A DNA stretch of 64,000 nt, from assembly GCF_900110995.1 (NCBI RefSeq), contig NZ_FOJF01000001.1, forward strand, positions 141,199-205,198. The letters run 5' to 3'. Each line of letters opens with the position of its first letter. The stretch's first letter is position 1. The DNA is from Chitinophaga sp. YR573. Lineage in GTDB: Bacteria; Bacteroidota; Bacteroidia; Chitinophagales; Chitinophagaceae. The notes beneath the pieces are model-generated. The model worked only from the letters and a program-made list of their open reading frames with translations, had not been told where the DNA came from and did not search any database. Shown piece by piece: positions 45,364 through 52,677 of this stretch. The position numbers and the translations under genes were made by a program.

Positions 45364-45922
45364 AATATTATCAATGATGGTTTTTATATCATCATGTGCA
45401 ACCGTGCATAAATATAGATCATCCAGCATAAATGATCAGCAACTGATTGATACTAGTTCTAATGAACTTCAGTATCAAAAGGAAACTACTACTGAGGAGA
45501 AAAGCACAATGCCTATAACGACGGATGCTGATAGTGTAGAAACATCCGGTACCATGTCCGCTGAGGATACAACAACCCATCAGCAGACGGTTGAAACTGA
45601 TGATATGAGCCTAACTACCACAGTCACGCCAAAAACTAACGAGAAGGGCAAAATTACCGGGTATGATGTGAACAGTAAGGCTGTCGTAAAACCTAAGAAG
45701 GTTGATATTCCTATTAATAAGAAGACAACTACGAAGGAAACAGCCTCAGATAAGAAGAAAACAGGCGTTACGGAGACAAGGATGCAAACAGTGACTACCA
45801 GTAGCAAGCAAGCATTTCGTTTCAATATGGCCGGCGTGGTGGCCATTGGAGTTGTTGTAGCATTGGTTCTATTGTTTATATATTTCGGTGGACGATTTAA
45901 AAAGATGAAAGATGAAAAATAG
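45347..45922 (+). CDS. Lipoprotein with C-terminal TM: unimolecular-spanin candidate
   Basis: 191 residues from ATG 45347; upstream in-frame ATG 45311 gives a poorer signal. MQNVIKILSMMVFISSC ends in a lipobox with Cys17. The middle (about 20-160) is Thr/Lys/Glu-rich and predicted unfolded or extended. Near the C-terminus is one transmembrane helix (MAGVVAIGVVVALVLLFIYF) followed by basic residues. Outer-membrane lipid at one end and an inner-membrane helix at the other is exactly the topology of phage T1 gp11-type u-spanins. It lies between holin-like and endolysin genes, overlapping the latter by 11 nt. Confidence 0.65.
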   Translation: MQNVIKILSMMVFISSCATVHKYRSSSINDQQLIDTSSNELQYQKETTTEEKSTMPITTDADSVETSGTMSAEDTTTHQQTVETDDMSLTTTVTPKTNEKGKITGYDVNSKAVVKPKKVDIPINKKTTTKETASDKKKTGVTETRMQTVTTSSKQAFRFNMAGVVAIGVVVALVLLFIYFGGRFKKMKDEK

Positions 45923-46433
45923 TTATCCGGAAAAACCGGAAGTAAAATATCAAAAGACAACCGTCGAAATGGGCGCGGTTGTGGGTTATATGCAATCGCT
46001 ATTAGTACCGGCAGAGATAAAGAAATCTGCCTATATTATTTTCCGTAACGAATCAGCGAATGGTTCTAAAGGGCTGAATAATAATTACGGGGGGGTACAG
46101 GCAGACTCGGGTCGGTGGCCGGCAAAATGGGATAACGATATAGTGGGGACTGTGGCAAAAACAGAAAACGGAACCGGGAAGGTGCGGCTATTCGTTGCCT
46201 TTCATGGCTGGCAGGATAGTATCAATTTCTTGATTGAGCGTGTGCAGGACCGGGGATTGTATCTAGGCGGATATGCACGGCTCATAGCGAAGATGCGCAT
46301 ATCAACGGCCACCGACCTTGCTATTGCTTATAAGCGTGACTGGGTAAAAGGACTTAAAGCTTATAAGCCTACTGAAACTGAAGTTGCAAACTTTCTCTCA
46401 ATGTACAGGCAGGCAGCGAAGATATTTCTATAA
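45912..46433 (+). CDS. Endolysin (lysozyme-like, probable)
   Basis: 173 residues, no signal peptide. AAYIIFRNES-type segment (SAYIIFRNESANGSKGLNN) resembles the catalytic Glu region of lysozyme or transglycosylase-like phage endolysins, and the rest is helical with several Trp/Tyr. Context (after holin-like and spanin-like genes, before terminators) supports cell-wall lysis. The enzyme class is uncertain. Confidence 0.6.
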   Translation: MKNSYPEKPEVKYQKTTVEMGAVVGYMQSLLVPAEIKKSAYIIFRNESANGSKGLNNNYGGVQADSGRWPAKWDNDIVGTVAKTENGTGKVRLFVAFHGWQDSINFLIERVQDRGLYLGGYARLIAKMRISTATDLAIAYKRDWVKGLKAYKPTETEVANFLSMYRQAAKIFL

Positions 46434-46458
46434 CATATATTTTGGTTGATAATTTACG

Positions 46459-46482
46459 GCCTGGGTATTTACCCGGGCTTTA
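46459..46482 (+). terminator. Rho-independent terminator of the late operon (T1)
   Basis: Stem GCCTGGGT/ACCCGGGC (one G-U pair) with a four-base loop and a short T-rich tail, 26 nt after the endolysin stop. Confidence 0.7.
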
Positions 46483-46569
46483 TCATTAATACGGGAAACC
46501 ATATCTAAACATTATCATAATTAGTGAAATTGCACCTGAAAACATTTTGATATATAATACTTTTATTGC

Positions 46570-46594
46570 GGCCGGGTTTCTACCCGGCCTTTTT
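46570..46594 (+). terminator. Second tandem terminator (T2)
   Basis: Perfect 8-bp stem GGCCGGGT/ACCCGGCC with loop TTCT and a five-T tail. About 90 nt after T1 and similar to it in stem sequence, giving tight closure of the late transcript before the next promoter. The 46483-46569 gap is AT-rich with nothing recognisable. Confidence 0.85.
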
Positions 46595-46634
46595 AATTTG
46601 AAAAACTGTTGCAAAAATATATTTGTGCTAAAAA

Positions 46635-46664
46635 TTGCACAAATGAAAAGAAGTTGTATCTTTG
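46635..46664 (+). promoter_or_regulatory. Strong Bacteroidota-type promoter of a small gene
   Basis: TTG at 46635-46637, 19-nt spacer, TATCTTTG at 46657-46664. A second box, TATATTTG with TTG 17 nt upstream, overlaps just before (TTG at 46599, box at about 46618-46625), so tandem promoters are possible. Transcription should start around 46670, before ATG 46703 and after ATG 46643, which settles the start of the next gene. Confidence 0.75.
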
Positions 46665-46702
46665 ATTCATCAATAACAACCAAAACATCAAAACTCCAAA
46701 TC

Positions 46703-46948
46703 ATGTCAAGCTATCTTTCAAACATCGCAAACGTATCTGTTCCAGTAATGTTAGTTGATGATATCGAAAATATCGACACCGCTGACGAAAAAATGAAGAT
46801 TGACCGCAACCTTGAATTAAGCGACTTCAATGATACTTTCATCATTGCTCACGAGAACGGAGACATCTACGGAGTATATACTGACGACACGAATCAGGTT
46901 GTTGCACTGACGAACGAATTCAAGATGTTCAGAAACATCCTGGTTTAA
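46703..46948 (+). CDS. Moron-like small acidic protein, unknown
   Basis: 81 residues from ATG 46703. Acidic (DDIENIDTADEK, NGDIYGVYTDDTN). It has its own promoter upstream and a terminator at 47023-47041 downstream, and lies between the late operon terminators and the lysogeny module. That arrangement is typical of morons expressed from the prophage. Function unknown; exclusion or host-fitness roles are possible. Confidence 0.65.
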   Translation: MSSYLSNIANVSVPVMLVDDIENIDTADEKMKIDRNLELSDFNDTFIIAHENGDIYGVYTDDTNQVVALTNEFKMFRNILV

Positions 46949-47022
46949 TCTTACAAATTTAATTGTACCAAGTCTGGGGAGTAGTTTCCCCGGGTATAGG
47001 AATCATAAATACTTTACTTACC

Positions 47023-47041
47023 AGGGCTTCGGCCCTTTTTT
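47023..47041 (+). terminator. Terminator after the moron-like gene
   Basis: Stem AGGGC-TTCG-GCCCT with the very stable UUCG loop and a T-run (47036-47041). A weaker hairpin (GGGGA/TCCCC) lies about 40 nt upstream. The next gene begins 10 nt later. Confidence 0.85.
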
Positions 47042-47050
47042 GTTTTGCTT

Positions 47051-47236
47051 ATGAGTAATGAAGAGCTACTCACCTGGTTGAAAAACCGTGGAGAGTACAT
47101 TAAAATAGATCGCATTGCGCGTGAGATTGAGATCCCTGGGCGAACACTAAAAGCATGGGTAGATGGTCAGCGCCCATTACCGGATAAATATGCTAGGTTG
47201 GTGAGTGACTGGGTTAAGATCTTTCTGAAGAATTAA
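47051..47236 (+). CDS. Small helix-turn-helix protein, Cro-like
   Basis: 61 residues from ATG 47051 (TTG 47045 also in frame). ITWLKNRGEYIKIDRIAREIEIPGRTLKAWVDGQRPLPDKY has the spacing of a Cro/CI-type HTH (LARELGISRTTLSRW pattern). It converges on the small reverse gene 47214-47396, overlapping it by 23 nt. It could be an antirepressor or Cro-like switch protein. Confidence 0.65.
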   Translation: MSNEELLTWLKNRGEYIKIDRIAREIEIPGRTLKAWVDGQRPLPDKYARLVSDWVKIFLKN

Positions 47237-47396
47237 GAGTCGCATATTTTGCGATAAGCTTAACTGATCTTTCGAGACCCCATCCATCTTGCTCCATGCA
47301 ATTTTTGACTGCAGAAATTCCTTCAGCATGATATTTCTGTTCTACACCCTGCTTTTCAAGCTCTTTAATTATTTCTTCGTCAGTAGGTATTTGCAT
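47214..47396 (-). CDS. Small reverse-strand protein, unknown
   Basis: 60 residues, MQIPTDEEIIKELEKQGVEQ start, Lys/Glu rich, helical. It lies 10 nt downstream of the reverse gene 47407-47640 and probably shares its transcript. Not recognised. Real coding status is likely because of spacing and composition, but not proven. Confidence 0.5.
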   Translation of the reverse strand: MQIPTDEEIIKELEKQGVEQKYHAEGISAVKNCMEQDGWGLERSVKLIAKYATLNSSERS

Positions 47397-47406
47397 TAAA
47401 TAAATT

Positions 47407-47640
47407 TTATTCAGGTCGTTTTCTCTTTATTTCTTTCATAGGTAAGAAGTACTGCTTTATCAAGGACCTCACACCTGGTAATAATTCTTCCTCAATTTCT
47501 CCTGATATTAATTCTATTTGATTGTCGTTGATGGCAAACTCAGCTTCTTGTTTTCCTGAAATAACACATATAACAGGTTGCCAAGGCTTCTTGTACATCC
47601 TGATAATCACATCTTTGACATAATATTTTGAGGTATGCAT
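47407..47640 (-). CDS. Small reverse-strand protein, unknown
   Basis: 77 residues. YVKDVIIRMYKKPWQPVICV, then EAEFAINDNQIELISGEI, a layout faintly like DUF4160 proteins (metal- or toxin-antitoxin-linked), but without their His. It is transcribed away from the HTH gene at 47726, and the 85-nt gap between them carries TGTTCG palindromes. Probably one arm of the lysogeny switch or a moron. Confidence 0.55.
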   Translation of the reverse strand: MHTSKYYVKDVIIRMYKKPWQPVICVISGKQEAEFAINDNQIELISGEIEEELLPGVRSLIKQYFLPMKEIKRKRPE

Positions 47641-47661
47641 ACCCTAATTTACTAAAAATTA

Positions 47662-47689
47662 TGTTCGATCGAACCTGTTTTATCGAACA
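47662..47689. promoter_or_regulatory. Operator: TGTTCGAT inverted repeats
   Basis: TGTTCGAT (47662-47669) and ATCGAACA (47682-47689) form a perfect inverted pair 12 nt apart. The left half is also part of a perfect 12-bp palindrome, GTTCGATCGAAC (47663-47674). It lies in the divergent control region, suited for binding by the HTH product of 47726. Confidence 0.65.
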
Positions 47690-47714
47690 GTGATGATTGA
47701 ATAGATTATATATA

Positions 47715-47745
47715 TGTTCGTCTTTATGTTACAACAGGACGAACA
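47715..47745. promoter_or_regulatory. Second operator: TGTTCGTC inverted repeat at the repressor start
   Basis: TGTTCGTC (47715-47722) and GACGAACA (47738-47745) are a perfect 8-bp inverted pair, 15-nt spacer, overlapping the start of the HTH gene. They share the TGTTCG half-site with the operator at 47662-47689, which suggests autoregulation. Confidence 0.5.
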
Positions 47746-47950
47746 GAAGATAATAAAACAGTTTGGAAGAAGAATAAGAACACTCCGGAAGGAGCGTGGA
47801 TGGTCAATTTCGGACCTTTCTCATGAGGGAGAATTAGATGCCGGATATTTGGGCAAGGTAGAACGCGGGAAAGTAAATCCCGGACTTATCTATATTACCG
47901 CTTTAGCCCGTGCGTTCGAAATGGAAATATGGGATCTGCTTAAATATTAG
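47726..47950 (+). CDS. XRE-family HTH regulator, prophage repressor candidate
   Basis: 74 residues from ATG 47726 (78 if ATG 47714 is used). FGRRIRTLRKERGWSISDLSHEGELDAGYLGKVERGKVNPGL is a complete XRE helix-turn-helix; no C-terminal dimerisation or protease domain follows, so it is a minimal repressor. Its gene ends overlapping the integrase stop by 4 nt on the opposite strand. TGTTCG operators lie just upstream and at its start. Confidence 0.82.
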   Translation: MLQQDEQKIIKQFGRRIRTLRKERGWSISDLSHEGELDAGYLGKVERGKVNPGLIYITALARAFEMEIWDLLKY

Positions 47951-49197
47951 AAATCTGGCGTTTTCGCAATCAACTGCTTGATTAATCGCTGTTCTTCCTT
48001 CTCCAAATATATCTTTGAAGTATTAGGATTTGTATGCCCCCATCCGACCATGACTGCTCCAAAATCAACTCCGGCATCTCTTTTGTCGTCACCGCCTTTA
48101 CCCTTAAAAGAGTACATACTAACTGGTATACCTAAATCTTTCTTCACAATTTTATTCCACATCCGGGTAACTCTATTTCGCGTCAAATTGTGTGATCCAG
48201 GAGTTAGTCCATTTGAAAATATATACCAATCGGATTCAGACCTATTTGCCCTCACATGTAACCAGTCTAAAAGGTAACTTGGCACTGCTACTTCACGATA
48301 TATTTTTGTTTTACCGTCTACGTAGGATAATCTAATGATAGAATTCAGCCAATCAATCATACTAAATTTTGTTGCCAATATTTCTACTGGGCGCATACCT
48401 GTTACATATTCAAACCTTACAAATGCGCATAATTCCGGCTTGCGCTTAAGAAGTTCTCTTTTTATTATTTGGGCCTCAAGATCTGTAGCATGCCGATTGA
48501 TACCGGTTTTAATTTTAGGCCTGTTCTTTAGATTCTCGCAAGGGTTATATTCTAAAGCGTCGAGTTCTATTAATTCTCCCAACAAAGCGCTGAGATTTTT
48601 CTTATACTTGTTGTATGCGGATCCAGTGAATATCTTTCCTTTCCCTTCTTTATCGTATGCCGCTTGTCTATCTTTGCTAATCTGAAGGAGAAGTTTTTTA
48701 TAGTGCATCTTTTTAAGACTACCTATCTGATGTTTATCAAGGCCTATTGTAATTGAGGCTTGTTTTGCAAACTTCACTATACTGAAATAAGCCTGCAGAG
48801 ATCTTTCTTTTAGGGACTCTTCTTTTATCTTATAAGCAGCTGCTAAAGCATCATTGAAAAGGAGCTTAGAGAAGTCTTCTATTTCATCCAGATTAATTTC
48901 TCTATCTTTTTGCAACTCATTTACTTGTACCGGTGCGGACTTCTCAAGGAAATCTTCAATGCGTTCATCGAATGGATTCCAGCCATCTTTCAGGGCTTTC
49001 TTTGTAATAGCAACAACGCCATCACCCTGGGCATTTCTTTCCTTAATAGTGTGGTAGTAATTAATTCCTAGCCTAACTTGAAATGGCTTTCTGATTTGAG
49101 AAGTTGGGCATGTATACCTGAAGCCGATATACCATTCTTTGTCTAAATCATCTTCGTAGGAGAAGAGTTTGGGGGTTGAGTAACCTTGTTTTGGCAT
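47947..49197 (-). CDS. int: Tyrosine recombinase/phage integrase
   Basis: 416 residues from ATG 49197 (TTG 49203 also in frame). N-terminal arm-binding/core-binding helices (residues about 70-220), then the catalytic half: Arg in TGMRPVEIL, Lys in DGKTKIYREV, His/Trp area VGWGHTNPNTSKIY with the probable nucleophile Tyr. The usual HxLRH box appears as YSFKGKGGDD, where Lys replaces the second Arg. It integrates and excises the prophage, presumably at the adjacent tRNA-Ser. The gene converges with the repressor. Confidence 0.85.
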   Translation of the reverse strand: MPKQGYSTPKLFSYEDDLDKEWYIGFRYTCPTSQIRKPFQVRLGINYYHTIKERNAQGDGVVAITKKALKDGWNPFDERIEDFLEKSAPVQVNELQKDREINLDEIEDFSKLLFNDALAAAYKIKEESLKERSLQAYFSIVKFAKQASITIGLDKHQIGSLKKMHYKKLLLQISKDRQAAYDKEGKGKIFTGSAYNKYKKNLSALLGELIELDALEYNPCENLKNRPKIKTGINRHATDLEAQIIKRELLKRKPELCAFVRFEYVTGMRPVEILATKFSMIDWLNSIIRLSYVDGKTKIYREVAVPSYLLDWLHVRANRSESDWYIFSNGLTPGSHNLTRNRVTRMWNKIVKKDLGIPVSMYSFKGKGGDDKRDAGVDFGAVMVGWGHTNPNTSKIYLEKEEQRLIKQLIAKTPDF

Positions 49198-49213
49198 GAG
49201 CAATAAATTAAAA

Positions 49214-49248
49214 TGTTTGACTTTTTGTTTGACATTTTATTTATTGAC
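49214..49248. repeat. Direct TTTGAC repeats before int
   Basis: TGTTTGAC at 49214-49221 and again at 49226-49233 (period 12), with a third TTGAC at 49244-49248. Their place in the AT-rich gap upstream of integrase fits arm-type or excisionase sites, or simple promoter elements. Confidence 0.4.
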
Positions 49249-49274
49249 ACTCCGGAACTGCCTAAAATCAAAGA

Positions 49275-49321
49275 TTAAAAAGAGGGAAACATTGACTCAA
49301 TAAGACTTTCATGTTTCCCTC
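49275..49321 (-). terminator. Terminator downstream of tRNA-Ser
   Basis: On the reverse strand GAGGGAAACAT, an 18-nt loop and ATGTTTCCCTC form a perfect 11-bp stem followed by TTTTTAATC. It follows the tRNA by about 10 nt. It could be part of the original host locus or brought by the phage. Confidence 0.7.
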
Positions 49322-49331
49322 AAAAAAAGAG

Positions 49332-49372
49332 CGGAGAAAGAGGGATTCGAACCCCCGGACCTGTAACAGTCA
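49332..49372. other. Probable attachment site region (tRNA-Ser 3' end)
   Basis: Phages that use tRNA genes recombine in the 3' half (T arm to end), which here faces the integrase. The other copy should lie beyond the left edge of the window, so the core cannot be delimited. Confidence 0.45.
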
Positions 49373-49416
49373 ACAGTTTTCAAGACTGCCGCAATCGACC
49401 GCTCTGCCATTTCTCC
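49332..49416 (-). tRNA. tRNA-Ser (anticodon UGA)
   Basis: 85 nt on the reverse strand: acceptor GGAGAAA/TTTCTCC with discriminator G, anticodon loop CTTGAAA (anticodon TGA, Ser), a long variable arm typical of class II tRNAs, and TTCGAATC in the T arm. A GC/GC extension flanks the acceptor. The integrase and its gene lie just downstream of the tRNA 3' end, the usual site of phage integration. Confidence 0.93.
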
Positions 49417-49562
49417 GCTGCAAAAGTATAAAACTGAATCAATTTTCAAAAAAAAACTTTTCCATATTGAAGGTGAGGTGATTAAAAACCATAAGCACAT
49501 AGGGTTTCATCGCAAAAAAAACTTATTTTTAAGTTTATTATAGCATCCCGAACGGATTCACC

Positions 49563-51590
49563 ATGCGCTTAAAAGACATTATCCTGTACCCATTTGTGTT
49601 ACTGGCCTTTATAAAAACCGCTCATGCACAAACATGTACGGCTCCGGGTCAGAACCCTTCCACGGCATTTCCCGTATGCGGTACTAAAACCTTTTCCCAG
49701 CAATCTGTGCCCGTTTGCGGAAATCGCACAGTGCCAGGCCCCGCATGTAATACTCCGGGTGACGGTGTTCATACAGATATGAACCCCTATTGGTATAAAT
49801 TTACCTGCTACACCGCTGGTACACTGGGGTTTAAGATCACTCCCAACGTCATTATTGACGATTACGACTGGCAGATATTCGATATCACAGGCCGTTCTCC
49901 CAATGATGTTTTTACGAATAGCAGCCTGTACCTGTGCATGAACTGGTCCGGAGAAGGTGGTGCCACTGGTGCCTCTTCCGCAGGCACAGACGCTAATGTA
50001 TGTGGCGGATACGGCCAGCCCCTGTTCAGTAGCATGCCTACCCTCATAAAAGGACATGAATACCTGCTACTCATCAGCCACTTCGCAGGAGATTCACAAA
50101 GTGGCTACAGCCTGGAATTCAACGGAGGAACAGCTGATATCACAGACCCTACCATCCCCCAGTTAGTATCTTCCACTTATAATTGCGGCGATTATACAGT
50201 AAGTGTCAAACTCAGCAAAAAACTGATCTGCTCTTCACTGGCAAAGAACGGCAGTGATTTTGCATTCACTACAGCAGGGCCTGCGATCACCGGTGCAACC
50301 GGCATAGGCTGCCTCAACGGTTTCGACATGGATTCCGTCATCCTGACGCTGAATGGCCCCCTAACACCAGGCGATTATACCATCATCACCCAAAACGGGA
50401 CAGATGGCAATACCATCCTCAATACCTGCGGTAATGCACTCCCTACGGGACAAACCTCCTCCTTCCATATAGATCCTCCCCCACCGGTCCTACTGCGATC
50501 TACGATCACCGTAGGCTGCGCTCCGGATATTATAAAAGTCGGTATGTCAGTACCAGTACGTTGCGAATCCATTGCAGCAGACGGCTCCGACTTTCAAATT
50601 ACAGGTACCACCGCCGTAAGCATCCGCAGTGCCACCGGCAACTGCAACAGTAACAACCTGGCAGACACCATCATACTACAACTCAACCAGCCTATCCAAA
50701 CGGAAGGAGACTACACCGTACAACTCAACATGGGCAGCGACGGGAATCCTGTACTGGGAGAATGTCATCAGCCTGCATCAACCGGACAACTAGCCACCTT
50801 TCATACAGCCGATACCGTATCCGCTGACTTCAGCTATACTATAGACAAGAATTGCAAGGTCAGTACCTTCACACTTAGCCATGACGGCGCACATAAAGTA
50901 AACTCCTGGAAATGGACATTCTCCGACGGGGATCAATCCACCCTGCAGAACCTCACCAAAATATATGGTGATTTCGGTGATAAAGGCATCCAACTGGCCG
51001 TTTCTAACGGAGTATGCACAGATACCGTATCCAAGACCATCAGCCTCGTACAGACCCTCGGAAGCCTGTTTTCCGTAGATCCCGGCCCTTACTGCCCACT
51101 GGATATTGTAAGCGCCAAAAATGAGAGCTTCGGTAGCATAGTTTCCTATCTATGGAACTATGGTAATGGCAATGTCTCTACCAGTCCGGACCCGAACCCC
51201 CAACAATATTTTCCTGTCCGCAAGGAACAGCATTTCGTCATACGCCTAATAGTCACCGACAACCTTAACTGCCGGGACACAGCAGACCACATTATCACAG
51301 CCGTAACCAGCTGTTATATAGATGTTCCTACCGCCTTCACTCCTAACGGAGACGGCGTCAACGACTACCTCTACCCTCTCAGTGCATACAAAGCAATAGA
51401 TCTTTACTTCGCCGTATACAACCGCGTAGGACAGAAACTATTCGAAACTACTAACTGGACAAAAAAATGGGATGGTACCGTAAACGGAAATCCTGCAGAC
51501 TTAGGCACCTATGTATGGATGTTACGTTATACCATGAAAGAAAGCGGTAAAAAGGTATTCAGGAAAGGAACAACTGTATTAATAAGATAA
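49563..51590 (+). CDS. Secreted surface protein with T9SS type B sorting domain
   Basis: 675 residues. Signal peptide 1-23 (ending TAHAQ). Residues about 25-200 form a Cys-rich beta domain with WYKFTCYTAGTLGF. Two tandem Cys-containing repeats of about 105 residues follow (each with a GSDF and a TxGQ-type end, about 205-308 and 310-412), then PKD-like domains (about 415-585) and a C-terminal gliding-motility/CHU_C sorting domain (TAFTPNGDGVNDYLYPLSAY to the end). Exported through Sec and T9SS to the surface; probably an adhesin. First gene beyond the prophage, with more GC-rich codons than phage genes. Confidence 0.88.
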   Translation: MRLKDIILYPFVLLAFIKTAHAQTCTAPGQNPSTAFPVCGTKTFSQQSVPVCGNRTVPGPACNTPGDGVHTDMNPYWYKFTCYTAGTLGFKITPNVIIDDYDWQIFDITGRSPNDVFTNSSLYLCMNWSGEGGATGASSAGTDANVCGGYGQPLFSSMPTLIKGHEYLLLISHFAGDSQSGYSLEFNGGTADITDPTIPQLVSSTYNCGDYTVSVKLSKKLICSSLAKNGSDFAFTTAGPAITGATGIGCLNGFDMDSVILTLNGPLTPGDYTIITQNGTDGNTILNTCGNALPTGQTSSFHIDPPPPVLLRSTITVGCAPDIIKVGMSVPVRCESIAADGSDFQITGTTAVSIRSATGNCNSNNLADTIILQLNQPIQTEGDYTVQLNMGSDGNPVLGECHQPASTGQLATFHTADTVSADFSYTIDKNCKVSTFTLSHDGAHKVNSWKWTFSDGDQSTLQNLTKIYGDFGDKGIQLAVSNGVCTDTVSKTISLVQTLGSLFSVDPGPYCPLDIVSAKNESFGSIVSYLWNYGNGNVSTSPDPNPQQYFPVRKEQHFVIRLIVTDNLNCRDTADHIITAVTSCYIDVPTAFTPNGDGVNDYLYPLSAYKAIDLYFAVYNRVGQKLFETTNWTKKWDGTVNGNPADLGTYVWMLRYTMKESGKKVFRKGTTVLIR

Positions 51591-51980
51591 ATACCATATC
51601 ATAAAAAATACAATCGTGAAATAAGTCCACATAAAAGAAAAGATAACATGGATAACCGTCTCAAAGACCTTCCCTTTCCACAACTCAGCGGAGTATACAA
51701 AGAATTGAAACATCAATCTTATCCCCCAGAAAACAAATAAACCAAATGACAGCTGACCACCCAATTTCGTATTAACAATATCCGAAGAACAGACCCAGCA
51801 AAACACACCCATCAAAAACACTATTAACGCGATAAAGAAGGTATGCACATACATCAGCTGCTTGTTGATCACACTTAAAGGCAACAGTTCTACTTCCCAG
51901 TTAAAGTATTTAGGAAAGATGGCATGGATAAAAGAAATCAGCACTAAAATACAACCAACAATTTTAAGATGTAATTCCAT
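51579..51980 (-). CDS. Small integral membrane protein (4 TM), unknown
   Basis: 133 residues, four predicted membrane helices (LKIVGCILVLISFIHAIF, FFIALIVFLMGVFCWV, FGLFVFWGIRLMFQFFV, HVIFSFMWTYFTIVFFMI). It overlaps the methyltransferase-like gene upstream by 17 nt and the convergent T9SS gene stop by 12 nt. Last gene of the thiD-led operon. Not recognised. Confidence 0.7.
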   Translation of the reverse strand: MELHLKIVGCILVLISFIHAIFPKYFNWEVELLPLSVINKQLMYVHTFFIALIVFLMGVFCWVCSSDIVNTKLGGQLSFGLFVFWGIRLMFQFFVYSAELWKGKVFETVIHVIFSFMWTYFTIVFFMIWYLSY

Positions 51981-52677
51981 TTTTCTGAAGGATAAAAGCA
52001 GATAAAAAAGGTGTAACCTTGATTTCCCTATAAATAGTAAGACCCGCTCCTGTAAAGGTACGTATCCATTCTTTTTTAGAGAAAAAGTGAAAGAAGCCGA
52101 TATTATACGCCATAAAGTTGGGAAGATCTCTCAAATGCTCCAATACAAGTATCTGCCCCTGATCATTCAATCGTGCTTTCAATAAAGAAAAGAATTTAAT
52201 TCTCTCCTCACTGTTCCTGATTTCATGCGCAGCCATCATCATACAGATAAGATCAGCATTTAATAAAGGAATATTATCAGTACTGATATTCATAGTACCT
52301 GGATAAGGGCCATAAGCCTTCCTGGCCCGCTCTATAGAAATCTCCGTATGTTTCACAGGATCATAAAAATCAAAGACTGTCAGTGCTGCAGCAGGAAATT
52401 TAGCAGATAACAATACACTTGTTTCATCAAATCCCGCATTGATGTTTACGATATGATCTACATCAGGAAAGTCTATCCAATCCAGTGTATACAGATCAGA
52501 ATAATCATACACATACCAGGATACCGCCAGAGAAATAACAGTGCTTAATATAATCAACAGGATCAGTAAATACTGATGAAATATAACACAGCCGATAATA
52601 CCACCTATAGCAATGATATAAAAATGCCAGTTAAACCGGATAATATTTGTCACCCCCTGAAACGCTACCCTTTCCAT
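51964..52677 (-). CDS. Membrane-anchored methyltransferase-like protein
   Basis: 237 residues. Two N-terminal membrane helices (FYIIAIGGIIGCVIFHQYLLILLIILSTVISL), then a Rossmann-like domain with HIVNINAGFDETSVLLSAKF and later GQILVLEHLRDLPNFMAY, FFSKKEWIRTFTGAGLTI, which look like a class I SAM methyltransferase with a degenerate glycine motif (NINAGFDE instead of DxGxGxG). Overlaps both neighbours. Substrate unknown; lipid or quinone-like molecules are possible because of the membrane anchor. Confidence 0.65.
   Translation of the reverse strand: MERVAFQGVTNIIRFNWHFYIIAIGGIIGCVIFHQYLLILLIILSTVISLAVSWYVYDYSDLYTLDWIDFPDVDHIVNINAGFDETSVLLSAKFPAAALTVFDFYDPVKHTEISIERARKAYGPYPGTMNISTDNIPLLNADLICMMMAAHEIRNSEERIKFFSLLKARLNDQGQILVLEHLRDLPNFMAYNIGFFHFFSKKEWIRTFTGAGLTIYREIKVTPFLSAFILQKNGITS

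Noticed and set aside
46483..46569. Small RNA between the tandem terminators
   Set aside because: AT-rich with no clear promoter; only position suggests it.
47407..47640. DUF4160 toxin-antitoxin-like gene
   Set aside because: Similarity is faint and its typical His motif is absent.
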